64,000 nt of DNA from AP-15 sp963732095 (GTDB lineage Bacteria; Pseudomonadota; Alphaproteobacteria; ATCC43930; CGMCC-115725), in contig CAVSZA010000038.1 in NCBI GenBank assembly GCA_963732095.1, forward strand, positions 1 to 64,000, in the 5' to 3' direction. Every line of letters begins with the position of its first letter. The stretch's first letter is position 1. The notes under the pieces were generated by a model. That model did no database searches. It saw only the letters and a list, made by a program, of their open reading frames with translations, and was not told the origin of the DNA. Positions 41,516 to 51,714 of this stretch are shown here, piece after piece. The position numbers were made by a program, and so were the translations under genes.

Positions 41516-43061
41516 CTATGTTCGGCTATTGACCCGATAGAACGGCTGGTCGAGCATGGTTTCATGCCAGGTGCTGTACCAGGCTTGGACATAGGGCTTT
41601 ATCTTGCGAAGAAAGTCGGCGTGCGCCCGCTGCTCGGGGGTGAGGCCCTTGGCACAGAACGCGCGTACCTCTCGGTAGAGACCCTCTACGTCGATTGTGC
41701 GGGGCTGATGATCCTCAAAGATGATCCTCCCCCCGATGACGACAGTGGCGACATCCGCGCCCATGGCACGTTCCACAAACGCGTCGGCGATGTCAAATTC
41801 CGGGTCAATCCAGGGATCGCGAGCCACCCGGTCGAGATCGACGAGGATCGCATCGCCTTTCATGCCGGGCACCATCGCGCCGACCTCGTCCGCGAAGCCG
41901 CTCGCCCTGGCACCGTTTAATGTCGCGATCTCGAGGGCCTCGTAGGCGCTCAACGCGGGCGTCACCAGATCGAAGGTGTGAAGGCGATGCACCTTGTGCA
42001 TCATCCGCAGCTCCATTACCGCATCCTCGTCGTCATTGATCGTCTTATCATCAAGGCCCATAGCGACATTGACCCCCGCCGCGCGTAACGGCACAACAGG
42101 CGTGATGCCGTTGCGCATGTGGAAGTTGCAGCTCGGATGGCTGGTGACGGAGACCCTGCGGCGCCCCATCAGCTCTATTTCGGGCTCGGTCACGTGAATC
42201 GCATGACCATAAACGACATTCCGCTCCACTAAACCGAGATCATCGAGCCAGAACACCGTCGGCTTTCCGTGCCGGCGCAAGCCGTAGGCCTTGTGCACCG
42301 GCGACTGCAGCAGGCTGCATATGGATCATCACGCCGCCACGCTCGTCGGCTTTGGCACGCACACGGCGCAAGAACGCCTCGCTTGCACCGTGCGCCCAGC
42401 ACGGAGCTAGCAATATCCGCGTCTCCGTGTTGTTGTAGGTGTCGTAGAGCTCATCGAACAGGCGGAAATAGGAGTCCGCTAACCCCTCCTTATCAATGAA
42501 GACGAACGGGCGTGCTCCGACCCTCAGATCGGGCGGCAGCGTCTCAATAAATTCTTCCCCGCCCATCGCGAGCTTGCTCTCATCGCGCACGCCGGGCGAG
42601 AACGCAAGTCGTATCCCAGTCGATAGGTACGTTCTGATCGCAATATGTGCGCGCCTGGCGCCTTCGACGCCGTCGTCGTCGAAACCGTTATGGTGCAGCA
42701 GCGTGCAGCCGCTGCGGAGGTGGCGCAGTGCACAGATTGCCGCGGTCAGCTCCGGTGGCAGGACGGGCATGTACGCCCAATCCAAAAGAGCGTTCTCGAG
42801 AAAATCGTTGCGGACACCTTTCTGGATCGGCGAAAGGCCGCGCCCATGGCTATGAGCGTCGACCAGCCCGGGAAGCAGCAACTGAGTGCCGTCACCGAGG
42901 ATGTCGGCATCGGGATATCTGGGAGCGATTGTGGCGAAAGGACCTGTCTCCTTGACGGTGCCGTCCATAATCACAACCGCGCCGGCCGGGATCACCCCAG
43001 ATGCTCCAAGGCGCGGATCGGTGATTGTATATGCGCCCCGCATGATGATTGTGTCGGTCAT
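41516..43061 (-). pseudogene. Amidohydrolase (cytosine deaminase / chlorohydrolase-like), one frameshift
   Basis: The protein begins MTDTIIMRGAYTITDPRLGA (ATG at 43061) and has the metal-binding H-x-H in LPGLVDAHSHGRGLSPIQKG, the histidine pair in HNGFDDDGVEGARRAHIA, and later SVTSHPSCNFHMRNGITPVV with the catalytic aspartate in MGLDDKTINDD. It belongs to the amidohydrolase subfamily of deaminases and triazine hydrolases; the substrate is unknown. Near 42305 the frame breaks between GGVMIHMQ and VHKAYGLRRHGKPTVFWLDD. One or two missing bases explain it, so it may be intact in the organism. Full length would be about 510 residues. It is monocistronic. Confidence 0.85.
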
Positions 43062-44343
43062 AACCTTGCACCTTTCGCAATTCGGCACACCGCAGGCGCC
43101 AGCCGGGATAAAGCCGAGTAACCACTGGCCTCTACTGGGCGGGCGCCGTTGCGCGCGTCGCGGATGCGATCGGCGCCGCTCACCGGACTTTCTCCCGAAG
43201 AAAATGCAGCGAAGTCATGCGACAATCGGTGGCTCGGGCCGCGTTGTCTACCCGCGGGCCTTGAGGAGGCAGTTTGCATTTTGAACCGCAGCTCAACGGC
43301 CGCAACCTGGGGCGAGCGGGATTCGAGCTGGTCCCTGGAAAGCGACAACGCATCCGAACCTGCGTTCGGCGTGTCGTCTTCACCGGGGATCGTAGACTGC
43401 CCCTGATCCGGCAACGACAAACTCACTCGGTAGCCAGTTCGGGTTTTGACGATCGAGAAGGGCAGGTTTACCCTGCGCCGAGCCAGCCTGGCATACAGAA
43501 AAGCGGCGCGGCACCTTCGGACCCAGCCACCCAGGCTTCCCGATACGCTCTCACCGGATAACGGTCGAACCTCTCTTCAAAATTTACAGGTATCATGAGA
43601 CCAGGACAAACCGGCCGACCATATGGGCGCAATAACGTAACAATTCCTATCGTAACCGACAACACATACCGAACCGAAGTCAGACCCTCGATAGTAACCG
43701 TCCCGAGCGTCAAAATCCGAAGCACCCCTCATCAAATCTTCGAACGTTTCGTTTGCCCTCGCTCGAGAGGCGTCGACGAGTGGCGATCGAGTCGCCTGAG
43801 AGAACCTTTATCAGCATGCAGAGCATTATTTTTCGGATTATGAACGCTGCCAACGAAGGTTATCAGCACCGTGCCACGCGTCCCGACGCGCCCACCGATG
43901 TCGAAACAGAAATAGCGGAGGAGGGAAGGTTCCGAGATGGCTGGTCCGGTGCGCGCCTCACCAAGCGATCGGCAGCCTTATCCGCCTGACGTATGCTCGG
44001 CGCGGATTGTCTTCCTAAAGATCTGATTTCGCGCCGCTTGTCCTCTCCCTGCTACGGGGGACCGAGAGACGCTATGGGGCGGGCGGCGAGGAATGGCAAC
44101 TTTGTCGCTGCATGTAACGATGGAGTGCCACAATGCCCAGCCGAACGACTTGAGCAGGTCCCTCGTCGCCCTGGACCAGAATAGCACGATCATAGCCGTC
44201 ATCGAGATGAGCCAGTCGAGCTGGCTCGTTGCCGGCATGCTTCCCGGGATTGAGCGTCAGCCGCGCAAGCGTTCCAGACCTGGGCTCGGAAGATCCCGAC
44301 GAGCTGATGGGAGCCCTCGAACTGTTCGGTAAGAGGGCGTCCT
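43062..44343. other. 1.3-kb region without a recognisable gene
   Basis: Open frames on both strands are short, and their products are unlike known proteins. Several pieces (for example around 43310-43380) look like degraded non-coding sequence. I see no RNA gene, terminator or repeat that I can defend. It may be a decayed gene region. Confidence 0.4.
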
Positions 44344-46113
44344 TTACCTGTTCAGGTTCAGGTTCTTTTGACGCCGGGCACCGTCAGCGGTGAGCCGTTC
44401 TTGCTCTTGCCAGGCGAGTACGCCGTCGGTCACACGTTCGAAAAAGTTGGACGCACCGACGATGGCCTCTTGCCCCCGAGCCGCAGCCGCTCTCGTACTT
44501 CGTCGCGCACCCGGGCGAAGGCGAAGATGATGCCTTGGCTTTGCAACTGCTTGATCAAGTCCAGCAACGCGTCGCAGGCGCTGGTGTCGACGAAGTTCAC
44601 CAAATCTGCGTCTAGAACCACATGCCTCGCCGGCGGGCGGTTGGCGGCCAGTGCAGCCTTCAGCTCCTCGCCGAGGTGACCGATGCTCGCAAAGAATAGG
44701 TCGCCGCCGACGCGCCAAATCAGCAAGCCGGGGAAGGTGAGCGCCTCGGGGTGGCGCCGGACGTCACGATAGGCCTCGGTACTTGGCAACTGACCGAGCA
44801 CCGCGCCTTGCGGGTGGGTTAGATAGATCAACATTAAAAGCGACAGCGCCACACCGAGAGCGATGCCGTGCGGGACGCCCAATGTCAGCTCTGCGGCGAC
44901 AACGATCGCGGCGAGGCCAAACTCCCAGCGGCTGCGTGCGAACAGATCGCGCAAATACTCGGGCTTGGAGAGGTGAAGCATTGCCGCGATCACGATGGCG
45001 GCGAGTGTTGGATGCGGCATGCCCCGGAATAATGGCGTCAACAACACCAGCGTCAGTAAGCATAGGACTGCTGCGACGAGATTGGCGAGCTGGGTACGGG
45101 CGCCGGCAGCCATTGCGACGGAGGTCTTGGACAGGCTGCCGACAACGAGGAAACCGCCGAAAAGGCCGCTCAGAATATTGGCGGGCCCGTGCGCGATCAG
45201 CTCCTGATTCGGGTCGATGTCGCCGCCGCCCTGCATTGCCGCGGCCTTTGCCCCGCCGAGTGCCTCGGCATAGCCGACCAGCACGATGGCAAGCGCACCG
45301 GGCACGAGGGTTTGCAGTTTGGTCGGGTCTAAGTCGGGCAGCGCGAGGTGGGGTAGGCCTGACGGGAGGTCGCCGACCACGCTGACGCCTGCCGCTCTGC
45401 CGCCGAACAGGCCAACCAGGATCGTGGCTACGACTGCGACGACCAAGGCCGCCGGTATGCGGGGCGCCAGGTGCCGCAGTAATAGCATCGCTATGAGGCT
45501 GAAAGAGCCGGTTAGCACTGGGGCGAGTGAGGCGTCAGGTAGATGCCGCAGCACGAGCCAGAGTTTAGCGAAGAAGTTGCCAGACGTGCCCTCGATGCCC
45601 AGCAGATGCGGCACCTGACCGATGATCGTGACGCATACGAGGGCCTTCGATGAACCCGCGCATCACCGGCGTCGGTATAAAGGCGGCCACCCAGCCCATG
45701 CGCAGCGCCCCGAAAAGCAGGAAGAAGGCTCCGATCAAGATTGCCAGAGTGGAGGTCAACGTATTGAACCCAGCGGTTCCCTGTACCGCGATCGCACCCA
45801 CGGTCAGCGCGGAGATCAGGCCAGTCGCGGTATCCGGGCCGACGACCAGCAGGCGCGAGGTGCCGAGCAGCGCGTAGGCAACCAATGGCGGGACGATCGT
45901 GTAGAGTCCCACGATAGGTGGTACCCCGACAATCCCGGCATAAGCCATGCTCTCCGGGACCATGACCGCCCAGACCGCGAGGCCGGCTAGAACATCCGGC
46001 AACAGCCAGTCGCGGCGGTAGGCTGGAAGCCAGCTGAGGACAGGCAGTAGCCGCTGTGCTCTGGAGGTAGGGCGAGCCGAGATGAGCACCGGCTCGAGCG
46101 TGGGCGAGGTCAT
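44344..46113 (-). pseudogene. SulP-family anion transporter with STAS domain, two frameshifts
   Basis: From the ATG at 46113 the protein has the SulP transmembrane core: WLPAYRRDWLLPDVLAGLAV, VPESMAYAGIVGVPPIVGLY, LLVVGPDTATGLISALTVGA. The core continues after a frameshift near 45640 (FTGSFSLIAMLLLRHLAPRI for example, preceded by HLLGIEG) through about ten membrane segments to SKTSVAMAAGARTQLANLVA and HGIALGVALSLLMLIYL. A C-terminal STAS domain follows (HVVLDADLVNFVDTSACDAL). A second shift near 44480 leads to the usual end EAIVGASNFFERVTDGVLAW. SulP proteins carry sulfate, bicarbonate or dicarboxylates; the substrate is not readable here. The start overlaps the channel gene as ATGA. The shifts may be sequencing errors. 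Confidence 0.88.
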
Positions 46114-46838
46114 CGGCGCCGGTTTTCGACTTCCAAAGTCACCAGGCGGGCAACCGTGATTGCGAGATAGAATGGCCCGATCACCAACTCCAGATTGGCC
46201 AGGCTGCGGGCGAATGGGTCCACCGGGATAATGTCGCCATAGCCGGTTGTGGTCAGCGTCGAGAGGCTGAAATACAGCATTGTCGCGAATTCGCCCAAAT
46301 CGCCCGCCGCCGCGGCTGGGAGGTTCGCGAACGCCGTGGGGCTCAGCTCCCAAATCAGGCTGAAGGCCGCGGCGAAGATCGTCGCGAAGTTCAGATACAG
46401 CACCACTGCACCTTGCAGGCGGTGGAACGTGATGTGGCCGGGGGCGTAGACCGCGTGCGACACTACCCAGGTCAGGGCCGAGAAGGTGAGGATGTTGCCG
46501 CCGCGGCGGAGGATGCTCACCGCAACCGGTGGCCACTCCGAACCGAGCGAGACGCTTGCCAACATGGCTGCCAGCCCAAGCAGTATCGCTACGATTGCGC
46601 CGCGTCTGTGCGACAGCATGCCAACGATCAGCACCACCGCCAATACCATCGTCTCGATGAGCGGCCGAGCGATTGGCACTCCCTTCGCCGCCAGCGGGGC
46701 AACAAGAAAAATCAAGCAGATCTCGAGAACCAGCAGGATGGTCAGAGCCGGATCTCGGAACCGCTCCTGCCAGGCATGGATCGACTGTCGCGAATGATCC
46801 ACGATGACGGGATGGCGTTGAGACCCATGCAATGTCAT
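46110..46838 (-). CDS. Two-helix potassium-channel-type ion channel
   Basis: This 242-residue membrane protein has about six hydrophobic segments (ALTILLVLEICLIFLVAPLA, PLIETMVLAVVLIVGML, AIVAILLGLAAMLASVSL, ILTFSALTWVVSHAVY, AVVLYLNFATIFAAAFSLIW) and ends in an ion-channel pore. The pore has the selectivity filter in LSTLTTTGYGDIIPVDPFAR and an inner helix, LELVIGPFYLAITVARLV. TGYGD is the potassium-selective signature. There is no cytoplasmic regulatory domain. The ATG at 46838 has AAGGGA upstream, 19 bases after the ppk2 stop, and its own stop overlaps the SulP start. The three genes form an operon, suggesting linked ion homeostasis and polyphosphate-based energy supply. Confidence 0.88.
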   Translation of the reverse strand: MTLHGSQRHPVIVDHSRQSIHAWQERFRDPALTILLVLEICLIFLVAPLAAKGVPIARPLIETMVLAVVLIVGMLSHRRGAIVAILLGLAAMLASVSLGSEWPPVAVSILRRGGNILTFSALTWVVSHAVYAPGHITFHRLQGAVVLYLNFATIFAAAFSLIWELSPTAFANLPAAAAGDLGEFATMLYFSLSTLTTTGYGDIIPVDPFARSLANLELVIGPFYLAITVARLVTLEVENRRR

Positions 46839-46856
46839 GGGTCCCTTCCCGCGGCT

Positions 46857-47663
46857 TCAGAACGCCTCGGGGATAACCCTGAAGGGATAGTCGACTTCCT
46901 TGTAGTCGCCATGATGCTGCCGTTGGGTAGCTCGAGGTTTGCGTGCGGCAGCTCCTCGTAGGGGATCTTGCTCAGGATGTGAGTGAGGGCGTTGAGCCGC
47001 GCCCGCCGCTTGTTGTCGGAATGGACGACATACCACGGCGCCCACGAGGTGTCGGAGGCGAGGAACATCTCGTCGCGCGCCCGCGAATAGTCGTACCAGC
47101 GCGAATATGATGAGGTCCATGTCGGGCAGCTTCCAAATCTTGCGTCCGTCATCGATGCACGCCTCCAATCGTCTCGTTTGCTCTTCGGGACTGACCTCCA
47201 ACCAGTATTTCAATAGAATGATGCCAGAATCGACGACGACCTTCTCAAACACGGGGACCATCTCCAAGAAGCGCTTGGCTTCTTCCTCGGTACAGAACCC
47301 CATCACCCGCTCGACGCCGGCGCGGTTGTACCAGCTGCGGTCGAAGATCACGACCTCCCCGGCGGCGGGCAAATGCGGAATATAGCGTTGGGCGTACATC
47401 TGCGACTTCTCGCGCTCGGTCGGCGCGGGGAGTGCCACGACACGGAAGATGCGCGGGGTTACCCGTTCGGTCATGGCTTTGATCGTGCCGCCTTTGCCGG
47501 CCCCGTCGCGCCCTTCGAAAAGGATGCAGACCTTCAGGCCCTTGTGCACCACCCATTGCTGGAGCTTGACGAATTCGACATGCAACCGCGTTAGTTCCTG
47601 CTCGTATCCCTTTCGCTTCAGCTTGCCGTTGGTTTCGGGCCTGTCATCCCTGGTATCGGGCAT
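46857..47663 (-). CDS. ppk2: Polyphosphate kinase 2 (two compensating frameshifts)
   Basis: The protein is a class I PPK2, which uses polyphosphate to phosphorylate nucleoside diphosphates. Walker A is FEGRDGAGKGGTIKAMTE, the Walker B/lid region FDRSWYNRAGVERVMGFCTE. Other family blocks are KYWLEVSPEEQTRRLEACID and DGRKIWKLPDMD. Near 47108 the frame shifts; the correct reading continues as YSRWYDYSRARDEMFLASDT and SWAPWYVVHSDNKRRARLNA. Near 46925 it shifts back to HHGDYKEVDYPFRVIPEAF. The two errors cancel, so an open frame remains but its middle is scrambled for about 60 residues. The ATG at 47663 follows AAAAGGAGG at ideal spacing. It is the first gene of an operon with the channel and SulP genes. 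Confidence 0.9.
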   Translation of the reverse strand: MPDTRDDRPETNGKLKRKGYEQELTRLHVEFVKLQQWVVHKGLKVCILFEGRDGAGKGGTIKAMTERVTPRIFRVVALPAPTEREKSQMYAQRYIPHLPAAGEVVIFDRSWYNRAGVERVMGFCTEEEAKRFLEMVPVFEKVVVDSGIILLKYWLEVSPEEQTRRLEACIDDGRKIWKLPDMDLIIFALVRLFAGARRDVPRLRHLVGAVVCRPFRQQAAGAAQRPHSHPEQDPLRGAAARKPRATQRQHHGDYKEVDYPFRVIPEAF

Positions 47664-47789
47664 CGGATCCTCCTTTTGCGTCCGCCTTCATATATTCAGC
47701 CGTTTCCGAGGAATTGTCGTAAATCTGTCTCACTTCCAGGTGAGAACGAAGCCGATATCGCCGGGCATGCCCCCGGATACTCGAGCACC

Positions 47790-47965
47790 TCAGCCTGAAA
47801 AGGCGGCACCCTTTACCATCGTCATCAAAACCTCGCCGTGGTTCGACGGCTTTCGCGGCTTGGTCGAGCAGTATGAGAAGGAGACCGGCAACCACGTCTC
47901 GCTCGACGTCAACCCCTATGCCGGCAGCCTCGAAAAGCAGCGCAACTCGGTGCGCGCGAGCGTGG
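47790..47965 (+). pseudogene. Extracellular solute-binding protein (family 1) fragment
   Basis: The fragment APFTIVIKTSPWFDGFRGLV, EQYEKETGNHVSLDVNPYAG, SLEKQRNSVRA matches the mature N-terminus of MalE-type sugar-binding proteins. The signal peptide and the remaining 350 residues are gone. It lies on the opposite strand to both neighbours and is a relic. Confidence 0.75.
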
Positions 47966-47986
47966 GCCAGTTCGGAGGGCGGCGAT

Positions 47987-49798
47987 TTAGCATGTAGGTC
48001 TCGCGCTTTCTCGCGTTTGTTTCTGACGGGCGAGCACCGGTAGTTCGACAACGGATGGGGTCGTCGGCGCATGCCGGACTATATTAGTGGCCACGCGAAT
48101 GTCGGCCTCGCGATCGCGCGCCAGCACGGGGTGGCCGCTATTGGTGTTGCGGGCGCGGCGTGGGAAGTTGCTGCTGGTCACATCGATTTCGATCCGGCTG
48201 CCGGCGCGGAACGTGTGGCGAATGTCGCCTAGGGCGATGGTCACCCGGCAGACCTGTCCGAGCGCCATCGGCTGAGGCCCAGCCGAAGGGTCGCGGTACA
48301 TCGCGCGCATCACCCCGTCCATCAGCAGCATGGCACGCCCTTCAGGCGTGACCTCGATCAGCTTGGCGACAAAGTCGGTGTCTGGGCAGTCGGACTCGAC
48401 ATGCAGAGTAACGCGCACCGCGCCGGCGATCGTCAGGTCGGCGTCAAGCGGCTTGCCTCGATAGATCAGGCCATAATCGGGTAGCGACTGAGCCGGGCGC
48501 TGGTCGCGCGGGCCGGCGTCGATCAGCATGTTGCGCCCGCCGAGACTGGGGATCGGGTGGTGCGGATCGTAGCGATAGGTGCGGGCCGCACCGCCTCGGC
48601 AATCGGCCGCGAGGCTGCCGTCGCCGCACAGATAGAGCCGCTGCGGCGACGTGCCCGGCGGCGGCCAGCGTTCGGCATGAACCCAGTCATCAGGAACATA
48701 GCCATCGCGATCATCGACCCAGGCGCGAGGCGAATAGAACACCGCAGGTTCGTCGATGAGGGCGCTGCGCTGGCCCTTCAGCCAGTGGTCAAACCATTCG
48801 AAATAAGGATCGCGCACCCAAAATTTGCTGGTGTAGACGAAGTAGTGTTCGTTGGGGCCGATCCATAATTTCTGCGTGCCAGTCCGCGCCTGGATATCGT
48901 TGAACGCGGCGATCATGCTGGTCTGAAAGATGTCGAACCAGCTGGTGACATGAAAGCCCGGTATGTCGATGGTGCGGCGGAAATTGTGCCGGGCGCGGAA
49001 GGCGTCGTCGCCCGGATGGGTGATGATCTCGTCAAGAAACGGCTGCCAGGTCGCGAAGTCCGGATAGCCGGTCAGCGGCAGCAGCAGCCAATCGGGCGAG
49101 TTGACAAAGGGCGGTTCTTCCAGCCGAGCCGCGTCGAGGCGGTTGTAGCGCTCTGCCGCCGAAACGCCCCCGCTGTCAAGTTCGGCGGGGCTGATGCCGA
49201 ACCGCGCCAGCACCGCCTCGCGGTGCGATTTGGAAAGCCCGGGGATATTTTTGGCGACCCATAACCACAGCCGCTCCATTTCGATGCCCTGGCCCTCATA
49301 AATGACATCGTCATAGATGCTGGAAGCGCCGGCCTGGGCGAAGAAGGCACGCAGGCTCGGATGCCGGGTAGAAGCGGCAGCAAAGGTCGTGGTGGCGCCG
49401 GCCGAAGAGCCAGACATGCCGACCCGCTGGTTGCACCAGTCTTGGCCGGCGATCCAGTCGAGCGTGTCGTAGCCGTCGGCCGCGTCATCGGCATAAACCC
49501 GGTCCTCGCCTTCCGACCCGTGACGGCCGCGGCAATCCTGATAGACCGAGACGTAGCCACGCGCGACGATGTTCCTCCAGCCGCGCAGGATGGAACCGCG
49601 CATCGGTTCGGCCCCGCTCGGCAGCCAGGCGTTGGTATGGTCGAACTTGTCCCTAGCGTCTGCCGCCGCGATCCCATAGGGCGTCCGGTGCAGGATCACC
49701 GGGAAGCGCGGGCCGCCACTTTCCGGCAGGAACACGAACGTATTGAGCCTCGCGCCGTCGCGCATCGGCACCATGGTCTGAAATGAACGAACGCCCAT
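47987..49798 (-). CDS. CocE/NonD family hydrolase (X-Pro dipeptidyl-peptidase-like)
   Basis: This 603-residue protein is uninterrupted and of normal family length. The alpha/beta-hydrolase domain has FPVILHRTPYGIAA, YVSVYQDCRGRHGSEGE, DGYDTLDWIAGQDWCNQRVG and the nucleophile elbow MSGSSAGA with the catalytic serine. A cap domain follows, and then HVTSWFDIFQTSMIAAFN. The C-terminal jelly-roll domain (RVTLHVESDCPDTDFVAKLI, LGDIRHTFRAGSRIEIDVTS, SSNFPRRARNTNSG) is typical of CocE/X-Pro peptidases. The substrate is an ester or peptide bond not identifiable from sequence. No signal peptide is seen. The start ATG at 49798 is preceded by GGGGAAA; its upstream DNA is already close to the change of genome type. 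Confidence 0.93.
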   Translation of the reverse strand: MGVRSFQTMVPMRDGARLNTFVFLPESGGPRFPVILHRTPYGIAAADARDKFDHTNAWLPSGAEPMRGSILRGWRNIVARGYVSVYQDCRGRHGSEGEDRVYADDAADGYDTLDWIAGQDWCNQRVGMSGSSAGATTTFAAASTRHPSLRAFFAQAGASSIYDDVIYEGQGIEMERLWLWVAKNIPGLSKSHREAVLARFGISPAELDSGGVSAAERYNRLDAARLEEPPFVNSPDWLLLPLTGYPDFATWQPFLDEIITHPGDDAFRARHNFRRTIDIPGFHVTSWFDIFQTSMIAAFNDIQARTGTQKLWIGPNEHYFVYTSKFWVRDPYFEWFDHWLKGQRSALIDEPAVFYSPRAWVDDRDGYVPDDWVHAERWPPPGTSPQRLYLCGDGSLAADCRGGAARTYRYDPHHPIPSLGGRNMLIDAGPRDQRPAQSLPDYGLIYRGKPLDADLTIAGAVRVTLHVESDCPDTDFVAKLIEVTPEGRAMLLMDGVMRAMYRDPSAGPQPMALGQVCRVTIALGDIRHTFRAGSRIEIDVTSSNFPRRARNTNSGHPVLARDREADIRVATNIVRHAPTTPSVVELPVLARQKQTRESARPTC

Positions 49799-49904
49799 GT
49801 GCTTTCCCCGGCAGCAGTTCCTGCCCGATGGTCGTCTTCTTACCGCAGCTCACCATCATCGACATCGAGATTCCCGTTCCCGTCCGGCAGCGCGCGCTGC
49901 CGAT

Positions 49905-50306
49905 GCGGTCGATCCGGCCATCGGCACCGGCCGGTTTGGATTTCCCGCCACCACGGCCACTCTGACGAGCATCGCCGCGCGGCTGAAAGATTTTCTGAAT
50001 CTCTCGGGCGTCAACATTGTGGGCAATCCACAAATGCCGGTGCGTGCGGTGGCCGTGGCGTGCGGCAGCGCCGGCGACTTGCTGGAGGCAGCGCGGTGCG
50101 CTGGGTGCGATCTGTTTGTCACTGGCGAAGCGAGTTTTCACACGTGCCTGGAAACCCAGGCGATGGGCATGGGTTTGATTCTGGCCGGTCATTTCGCCAG
50201 CGAGCGATTCGCCGTCGAGCGATTGGCCGAACTGCTGGCATCGCAATTCCCAACCGCCACCGTATGGCCCTGCAGCGCCGAGCGCAATCCGCTGCAATGG
50301 CTGTGA
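49905..50306 (+). pseudogene. Nif3/DUF34-like dinuclear metal protein, C-terminal part
   Basis: From about 49905 the frame reads AIGTGRFG, then VNIVGNPQMPVRAVAVACGS, AGDLLEAARCAGCDLFVTGE, and the metal-binding GHFASERF near the end, ERNPLQWL. This is the second half of the Nif3-like family (DUF34). The N-terminal half is missing, because to the left the sequence belongs to the upstream region of the alphaproteobacterial hydrolase. The fragment marks the junction between the two genome types. Confidence 0.8.
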
Positions 50307-50454
50307 AGAGCAGCAGGTGTGGTCAAAGCGTCTAAAAGCGAAGAGTCGAAGAGCAAAGAACCGGCATCGTCTCCACGTTTTGACTTTTCGACTCTTTAAC
50401 GCTACGACCTTGGCGCCGCTGAGTTTGACGATTTATCCGGCTTTATCAGGCGGT

Positions 50455-50482
50455 TTGACTCGCTTCGGCCGCGGTCTACAAT
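50455..50482 (+). promoter_or_regulatory. Sigma-70-like promoter
   Basis: TTGACT (50455-50460) and TACAAT (50477-50482) are separated by 16 bases and match the housekeeping consensus at five of six positions each. It points at the glycosyltransferase gene starting near 50646, which would leave a leader of about 155 bases. Confidence 0.5.
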
Positions 50483-50645
50483 GAACTTCCGGCAATTGGT
50501 TGTGTGCGACAAAATTGCAGCTTTTCGATCTTGCCACAGTGTTTTCGACAATTGCCGCGTGGCTCAAATTTGGCATGTATTTTGCATTTCCTGGCGAACT
50601 GCTCTGCAATTTCGCCGAGTTCTTTTCCGCGATTGTTGAAAGTTT

Positions 50646-51406
50646 ATGGCGACTCGATTTCTCACGGCGTTGCCGGTTTACAACGAAGTGAAGCACGTTG
50701 CTGCCAGTGCTGGACGAAGTGATGCGGTACAGTCGAGAAGTGCTGCGTGGTGGACGACGGTTCGACCGACGGCACTTCGGAATTGCTGGCCGGCGCGGCA
50801 CGATGTACACGTGGTGCGGCATCCGAAAAATCGAGGCTACGGCGCAGGCTTGCGCAGCGCGTTCGATTTCGCATTGTACGACGACTACGACGTGCTGGTG
50901 ACGATCGATTGCGACGGCCAACACCAGCCGCGGTTGATTCCGGATTTTGTGGCGGCTGTCCGACGGAGTGGACATTGTGTCCGGCAGCCGATATCTGAAG
51001 CAATTCGAGGGCGACAGCCAAGCCGCCCGAGGCGCGGCGAAAAATCAACGAACAGATTACTGCCGAGTTGAACTGCCGGCTCGGGTTTGAAATTGACCGA
51101 TGCGTTTTGCGGTTTCAAAGCGTATTGGGTGCCGTCGCTGGCGAAGCTGGATATCACCGAGCCCGGTTATGCCATGCCGCTGGAGCTTTGGGTTCAGGCG
51201 GCGCATCAGAAATTCAGAATCGTCGAATTGCCGGTGCCGCTGATTTATTTGGACGAAGCCCGATCGTTTGGCGGCTCGTTGGATAATGCCGACACTCGAT
51301 TGCGATACTATCGTGAGACGTGATCGATCGTAGCGTGGCGGCGTTGCGCGGGCCGGTGCCCAAGCGTTTCGAAAACGTGTTGCGTGTACGGGGGCCGCGA
51401 TCGTGA
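50646..51406 (+). pseudogene. Family 2 glycosyltransferase (polyprenyl-phosphate sugar type), several frameshifts
   Basis: Pieces from three frames assemble into one protein: MATRFLTALPVYNE, VVDDGSTDGTSELLAG, VHVVRHPKNRGYGAGLRSAF, YDVLVTIDCDGQHQPRLIPD with the DxD motif, SGSRYLKQFEGDS, LTDAFCGFKAYWVPSLAKLD, GYAMPLELWVQAAHQKFRIV, LPVPLIYLDEARSFGGSLDN, ending VPKRFENVLRVRGPRS. This is a GT-A fold transferase of the dolichol-phosphate-mannose synthase type without membrane segments. At least five frameshifts occur within 760 bases, too many for natural decay of a gene whose residues are otherwise well conserved. Sequencing error is the likely cause. The following 300 bases to 51715 contain further frame fragments I could not assign. 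Confidence 0.8.
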
Positions 51407-51714
51407 CTTGTTCCTAGCTCGGCGATGGTATCGACGGTGCAAGCAGAGTCGAGCGATGCACTGGTGCGTTTCGAAAGCGACTGGCCGGGAAACAGTGCAC
51501 TGGGAAACATGCACCGCGGCTGAATCGCAACGGGTCGGCCGGCGGCGAATATGGATTCTCTCACGGGCACGAACAAGTGCCAGATGCCGCGGAATTGCCC
51601 GACGAGCCGTTCCGCTGGCCCGAATGGTCCGGCCCAGGTCATCACGCGGCTTGAATGCTCCGCGAGAAAACGGCTCCACGCTGATCGAGCCGCCACTGTC
51701 GATTGGCCGGCGAA

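Noticed and set aside
41384..41920. A 178-codon plus-strand frame containing GGDGIRTRGP
   Set aside because: It is a translation of the tRNA-like repeat continued antisense to the amidohydrolase gene.
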